Source: an uncultured Eubacteriales bacterium
GTDB lineage: Bacteria > Bacillota > Clostridia > Oscillospirales > Oscillospiraceae
Reading direction: 5' to 3'
Length of the DNA stretch: 18,410 bases
Assembly: GCA_900549865.1 (NCBI GenBank)
Contig: URPU01000046.1
Span: 1-18,410, forward strand
Below, piece after piece: positions 15,143 through 18,410 of the stretch (the stretch's first letter is position 1; the number at the start of each line of letters is the position of its first letter). The translations under genes were made by a program, and so were the position numbers. The notes beneath the pieces are model-generated. The model ran no database searches. It was not told the DNA's origin and saw only the letters and a list, made by a program, of their open reading frames with translations.

Positions 15143-15171
15143 TTGAGAGAAGCGCGGGTATCTGGTATAAT
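15143..15171 (+). promoter_or_regulatory. Sigma-A promoter of the ychF-like gene
   Basis: TTGAGA (15143-15148) and TATAAT (15166-15171) are 17 bp apart, with TGG before the -10 (extended -10). The start would be near 15178, about 39 nt before the ATG at 15217. Confidence 0.8.
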
Positions 15172-15216
15172 CAACATGCTTTACAAATGAGAGAGCTTTA
15201 AGGAGATGCATATATA

Positions 15217-16290
15217 ATGAAATTAGGTATCGTTGGACTTCCGAACGTCGGCAAGACGACGCTTTTCAACGCGCTGACCGGCTCCAAGGCGGAAACTAGC
15301 GCTTACGCGAACGCCGGGGCGAAGCCGAACATCGGCAACGCGAAGGTGCCCGATGAGCGCCTTGACTGGCTGGCGGAGTATTACCACCCGAAGAAGTACA
15401 GCCCCGCGACGATAGAATTCGTGGACGTTGCGGGCGTCAGCCGCGGCGGCAAGGGCAACGAGGTCTTTCAGGCCATCCGCCAGACGGACGCGCTGGTGCA
15501 TGTCGTGCGCTGCTTCGACAACGACGATATATTCCTTGAAAAGGCGGACGCACGCCGCGACGCGGAGGCCTTCGACCTTGAAATGATCCTTGCCGATATG
15601 GAGATAGTCGAGCGCCGCCTTGAGCGCGCGAAGAAGAACGCAAAAAGCGGCGACAAGAAGTACAAGCGCGAGTGCGAAATGTGTCAGGCGCTGATAGAGC
15701 ATCTGACCGACGGCAAGAGCGCGCGCTCCTTCGACTTTACGGAAGAGGATGCGGACATACTCACGGACGGCGGCCTTATGACCGTCAAGCCCGTGATATA
15801 CGCGGCAAACCTCGACGAGGACGGCATGGCCGATTACGAAAACAACGCAAACTTCAAGGCGCTCAGCGCGCTTGCGGGTGAGCAGGGCGCGGCGGTCCTG
15901 CCCGTCGCGGCGAAGTTTGAAGAGGACATAGCCGAAATGGACGCGGACGAGGCGAAGATGTTCATGGAGGATCTCGGCTTGACGGAGACCGGACTCAGCC
16001 GCCTTATAAGGACGTCCTATGACCTGCTGGGCTACATCTCCTTCCTCACCGCCGGAGAGGACGACGTGCACGCGTGGACGATAGTGCGCGGCACGAAGGC
16101 GCCCAAGGCCGCGGGCAAGATACACACGGATATAGAGCGCGGCTTCATCCGCGCGGAGATAGTCGCCTTTGACGACCTCAAGGCAAGCGGCAGCATGGCC
16201 GCGGCAAAGGAAAAGGGCCTTTTCCGCCTTGAGGGCAAGGACTACGTCATGCAGGACGGCGACGTGACGAATTTCCGCTTCAACATATAA
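15217..16290 (+). CDS. ychF: YchF/OBG-family nucleotide-binding protein (divergent)
   Basis: YchF proteins are ribosome-associated P-loop ATPases linked to translation and oxidative stress. The 357-aa protein shows G1 GLPNVGKT at 7-14, the G3 Asp at D70 (VDVAG), the conserved His of VHVVRCF at H95, a long coiled-coil insert (about 110-160), NLDEDGM in the G4 region, and a full C-terminal TGS-like domain with AAGKIHTDIERGFIRAEI. Two features differ from typical YchF such as the E. coli protein. The switch I motif TIEPN is replaced by GAKPN (34-38), and the loop after VAG is about five residues shorter, lacking the usual GASKGEGLGN. It may be a YchF subfamily or paralogue (DUF933-type) rather than the orthologue. 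AGGAG lies 11 nt before the ATG. It is a single-gene unit. Confidence 0.88.
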   Translation: MKLGIVGLPNVGKTTLFNALTGSKAETSAYANAGAKPNIGNAKVPDERLDWLAEYYHPKKYSPATIEFVDVAGVSRGGKGNEVFQAIRQTDALVHVVRCFDNDDIFLEKADARRDAEAFDLEMILADMEIVERRLERAKKNAKSGDKKYKRECEMCQALIEHLTDGKSARSFDFTEEDADILTDGGLMTVKPVIYAANLDEDGMADYENNANFKALSALAGEQGAAVLPVAAKFEEDIAEMDADEAKMFMEDLGLTETGLSRLIRTSYDLLGYISFLTAGEDDVHAWTIVRGTKAPKAAGKIHTDIERGFIRAEIVAFDDLKASGSMAAAKEKGLFRLEGKDYVMQDGDVTNFRFNI

Positions 16291-16334
16291 GCGGGGGCGT
16301 CTGTTAAGCGGGCGTTAATTATGCTGCGCGCCGC

Positions 16335-16364
16335 TTGACTTCACGGCCCGTGCTATGGTATCTT
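16335..16364 (+). promoter_or_regulatory. Promoter of the riboswitch-ATPase transcript
   Basis: TTGACT (16335-16340) and TATCTT (16359-16364) are 18 bp apart, with TGG giving an extended -10. The predicted start near 16371 coincides with the first base of riboswitch stem P1. Confidence 0.6.
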
Positions 16365-16370
16365 AGACTG

Positions 16371-16498
16371 TGTAATAAGGGAGTAGCTATCGCGCCGCGT
16401 CCAGCGGGCGCGCCGGCAGTTCGTCATCACGGTCCGCTTGGCGGACTCGGGCCGCCGGGTGCACTGTATGTCAGTATTTAGCGAGACTTTTACAGCGA
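16371..16498 (+). promoter_or_regulatory. yybP-ykoY manganese riboswitch (aptamer)
   Basis: The leader carries conserved pieces of the Mn2+-sensing yybP-ykoY element in the right order: AAGGGAGTAGC at 16377-16387, TTCGTCATCACGG at 16420-16432, and TTTAGCGAGACTTTT at 16477-16491. GTCCGC and GCGGAC form a perfect inner hairpin near 16432-16446. Stem P1 pairs TGTAAtAAG (16371-16379, one bulged T) with CTTTTACA (16487-16494). That 3' strand is also part of the terminator 5' arm (16482-16498), so the two folds exclude each other. In the known family Mn2+ stabilises the aptamer, so here bound Mn2+ should prevent termination and switch the ATPase gene on. Confidence 0.85.
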
Positions 16499-16523
16499 TT
16501 TTCGCTGTAAAAGTCTCGTTTTT
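16482..16523 (+). terminator. Riboswitch-controlled intrinsic terminator
   Basis: A perfect 17-bp stem (CGAGACTTTTACAGCGA, 16482-16498, with its complement at 16502-16518) and a 3-nt loop are followed by five T residues (16519-16523). It is a strong intrinsic terminator placed 64 bp before the ATPase start codon and overlaps P1 of the manganese aptamer. Confidence 0.9.
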
Positions 16524-16587
16524 GCTTTATGGCTGTGCTAGAATGCGTGGGAATAGCCGCTGCCTTATACGTGAAGGGAGAGTATCC

Positions 16588-18410
16588 ATGAAATATTATC
16601 TGGAGAAGAAAGAAACCGTGCTGCGGGATGTGCACAGCAGCGCCGACGGACTCAGCGCGCAGGAGGCGCAGCGCCGCCTTGACGAAAACGGCAGGAACCG
16701 GCTGAGCGCGCCGCCGGGAAAGCCGCTCATCCTGCGCTTTTTTGAGCAGATGGCGGACCCCATGATAATCATACTTCTCATCGCGGCGGCCATAAGCGGC
16801 GTGCTGGCCGTGGTGGAGGGCGAAAGCTTTGCCGACGTCGTGATAATTCTGGCCGTCGTCCTTATCAACGCGATCCTCGGCGTATATCAGGAGAGCAAGG
16901 CCGAAAAGGCGATAGAGGCATTGCAGGAGATGAGCGCGGCGTCCTCGCGCGTGCTGCGCGGCGGAAAGCTCGTCACTGTGCCGAGTGAGGAGCTGGTCGT
17001 TGGCGACATAGTGCTGCTTGAAGCGGGCGACGCCGTTCCGGCCGACGGCCGCCTCATTCAAAGCGCAAGCCTGAAAATAGAGGAGGCCGCGCTGACGGGC
17101 GAATCCGTCCCGGTCAGCAAGTTCATACAGCTTCTGGAGCTGGGCGAGGCGAAGGATATCCCCCTCGGCGACAGGCGCAACATGGTCTATATGGGCAGCA
17201 CCGTCGCCTATGGCCGCGGCAGCGCCGTCATCACGGCCACGGGCATGGACACGGAGATGGGCAAGATCGCCGACGCGCTCAGCCGCGCGGAGGACGGACA
17301 GACGCCGCTGCAAATAAAGCTCAGCCAGCTTTCAAAAATACTGACGTGGCTGGTGCTGGGCGTGTGCGCGCTGGTGTTCGCCGTGCAGCTCATGCGCAGC
17401 GGCAGGATGGATTTTGAGGTCGTGCTCAACTCCTTCATGATCGCGGTGTCTCTCGCCGTGGCGGCGATACCGGAGGGGCTGGCCGCCGTCGTGACAGTGG
17501 TGCTGTCCATCGGCGTGACGAACATGTCAAAGCGAAACGCCATAATCCGCCGCCTCACGGCTGTGGAGACGCTCGGCTGTGCGCAGGTGATATGCTCGGA
17601 TAAGACGGGCACGCTGACGCAGAACAAGATGACCGTCGTCGATCACTTCGGCGACGATGAGAAAAAGCTTGCCGCGGCGATGGCGCTGTGCTCCGACGCG
17701 GAGGTGAACGCCGCGGGCGACGTGACCGGTGAGCCGACCGAGGCCGCGCTGGTTGCATGGGCGTGGAAGCTCGGCCTTGACAAGAACACGCTCAAGGCGC
17801 GGTACATACGCTGCTGCGAAGCGCCGTTCGACTCGGCGCGCAAGCTGATGAGCACCGTGCACCTCACGGAGGACGGCTGCATCCAGTACACGAAGGGCGC
17901 GCCCGACGTGCTGCTTTCAAAATGCACGAGCTATGTTGAAAACGGGCGCGTGCTGCCCATGACCGCGGCCTACCGCGAGCGCGTGGAGCAGGCAAACAAG
18001 GCCATGGCGGCGCGGGCGCTGAGAGTTCTGGCCTGCGCGGAGCGGCGCTGGGATGCAAAGCCCGTGAGCGACGAGCCGGAATTTCTCGAGCGGGAGCTGT
18101 GCTTCACCGGCCTGTGCGGCATGATAGACCCCGTGCGTCCCGAGGTCGCCGCGGCGATAAAGGAATGCCGCGAGGCCGGCATCCGCCCCATCATGATAAC
18201 CGGGGATCACATAGACACGGCCGCGGCCATCGCGCGCGAGCTGGGCATACTGACGGACGGGGCCTACGCCGTGACCGGCGCGCAGCTTAGCCAGCTCAGC
18301 GACGAGGAGTTCAGCGAGGTTTTCAAAAACATAAGCGTGTACGCGCGTGTGCAGCCCGAGCACAAGACCCGCATCGTCAACGCGTGGCGCGCGGCGGGCT
18401 ACGTCACCGC
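16588..18410 (+). CDS. P2-type cation-transporting ATPase, probable Mn2+/Ca2+ exporter (3' end outside window)
   Basis: The first 607 residues of a P-type ATPase are present, running open to the window edge (typical full length about 850-900 aa). Order: N-terminal cation-ATPase domain, membrane helices M1-M2 (about 57-100), actuator domain with TGES (170-173), M3-M4 (about 250-312) with PEGL (295-298), the phosphorylated Asp338 in DKTGT (338-342), the nucleotide-binding KGAPD (436-440) and TGDH (538-541). The PEGL motif and overall layout match P2A/P2B (SERCA/PMR1-like) pumps. Such pumps export Ca2+ and, in the PMR1 and bacterial YoaB types, Mn2+. The manganese riboswitch in its leader argues for Mn2+ as the physiological substrate. 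GGGAG lies 7 nt before the ATG. M5-M6, which carry the other metal ligands, are not visible, so selectivity cannot be read here. Confidence 0.92.
   Translation, partial: MKYYLEKKETVLRDVHSSADGLSAQEAQRRLDENGRNRLSAPPGKPLILRFFEQMADPMIIILLIAAAISGVLAVVEGESFADVVIILAVVLINAILGVYQESKAEKAIEALQEMSAASSRVLRGGKLVTVPSEELVVGDIVLLEAGDAVPADGRLIQSASLKIEEAALTGESVPVSKFIQLLELGEAKDIPLGDRRNMVYMGSTVAYGRGSAVITATGMDTEMGKIADALSRAEDGQTPLQIKLSQLSKILTWLVLGVCALVFAVQLMRSGRMDFEVVLNSFMIAVSLAVAAIPEGLAAVVTVVLSIGVTNMSKRNAIIRRLTAVETLGCAQVICSDKTGTLTQNKMTVVDHFGDDEKKLAAAMALCSDAEVNAAGDVTGEPTEAALVAWAWKLGLDKNTLKARYIRCCEAPFDSARKLMSTVHLTEDGCIQYTKGAPDVLLSKCTSYVENGRVLPMTAAYRERVEQANKAMAARALRVLACAERRWDAKPVSDEPEFLERELCFTGLCGMIDPVRPEVAAAIKECREAGIRPIMITGDHIDTAAAIARELGILTDGAYAVTGAQLSQLSDEEFSEVFKNISVYARVQPEHKTRIVNAWRAAGYVT

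Noticed and set aside
16306..16336. Imperfect hairpin AAGCGGGCG / CGCGCCGCTT after ychF
   Set aside because: It contains a bulge, has a large loop, is not followed by T residues and runs into the -35 box of the next promoter, so it is not called as a terminator.

Overview
The window looks like chromosomal DNA from a GC-rich, strictly anaerobic member of the Clostridia, probably Oscillospiraceae-like. This is inferred from gene content, not from a marker gene. The supporting signs are the Firmicutes-style gdpP-rplI-dnaB and tilS-hpt-ftsH gene orders, a yybP-ykoY (manganese) riboswitch with a Firmicutes-style intrinsic terminator, AGGAGG-type ribosome binding sites, sigma-A promoters, and an oxygen-sensitive 2-hydroxyacyl-CoA dehydratase. 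The housekeeping genes are GC-rich and use ATA and ATC for isoleucine, with ATT uncommon.

Left part, minus strand (1-3956): two subunits of a 2-hydroxyacyl-CoA dehydratase-family enzyme form a tight two-gene operon. It has a clear sigma-A promoter bracketed by two inverted repeats, and a hairpin at the window edge probably ends it. No activating ATPase or CoA-transferase is visible. Upstream lies a sugar-phosphate nucleotidyltransferase that carries what looks like only the last domain of a phosphomannomutase, as if it were an internally deleted version of the larger two-enzyme fusion.

Centre, plus strand (4014-11998): one long housekeeping run, gdpP-rplI-dnaB-tilS-hpt-ftsH. It covers c-di-AMP breakdown, ribosomal protein bL9, the replicative helicase, tRNA-Ile lysidine synthesis, purine salvage and membrane proteolysis. 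dnaB/tilS and tilS/hpt overlap, so they are probably translationally coupled. A 13-bp GC hairpin follows ftsH.

Right part: a stand-alone MmeI-like (Type IIL) restriction-modification gene lies on the minus strand (12190-14973), is visibly less GC-rich than its surroundings, and has its own promoter with a palindrome over the -35 box. Divergent from it is a YchF/OBG-family gene with altered switch regions. The window ends inside a P2-type cation ATPase. Its leader (16371-16523) is a manganese riboswitch whose first stem competes with a terminator hairpin, which points to Mn2+-induced cation export.

No tRNA, rRNA, CRISPR array, insertion sequence or prophage gene was seen. The least ordinary items are the riboswitch-ATPase unit, the shortened nucleotidyltransferase-phosphomannomutase, the Type IIL islet, the divergent YchF and the operator-like repeats at the dehydratase promoter.
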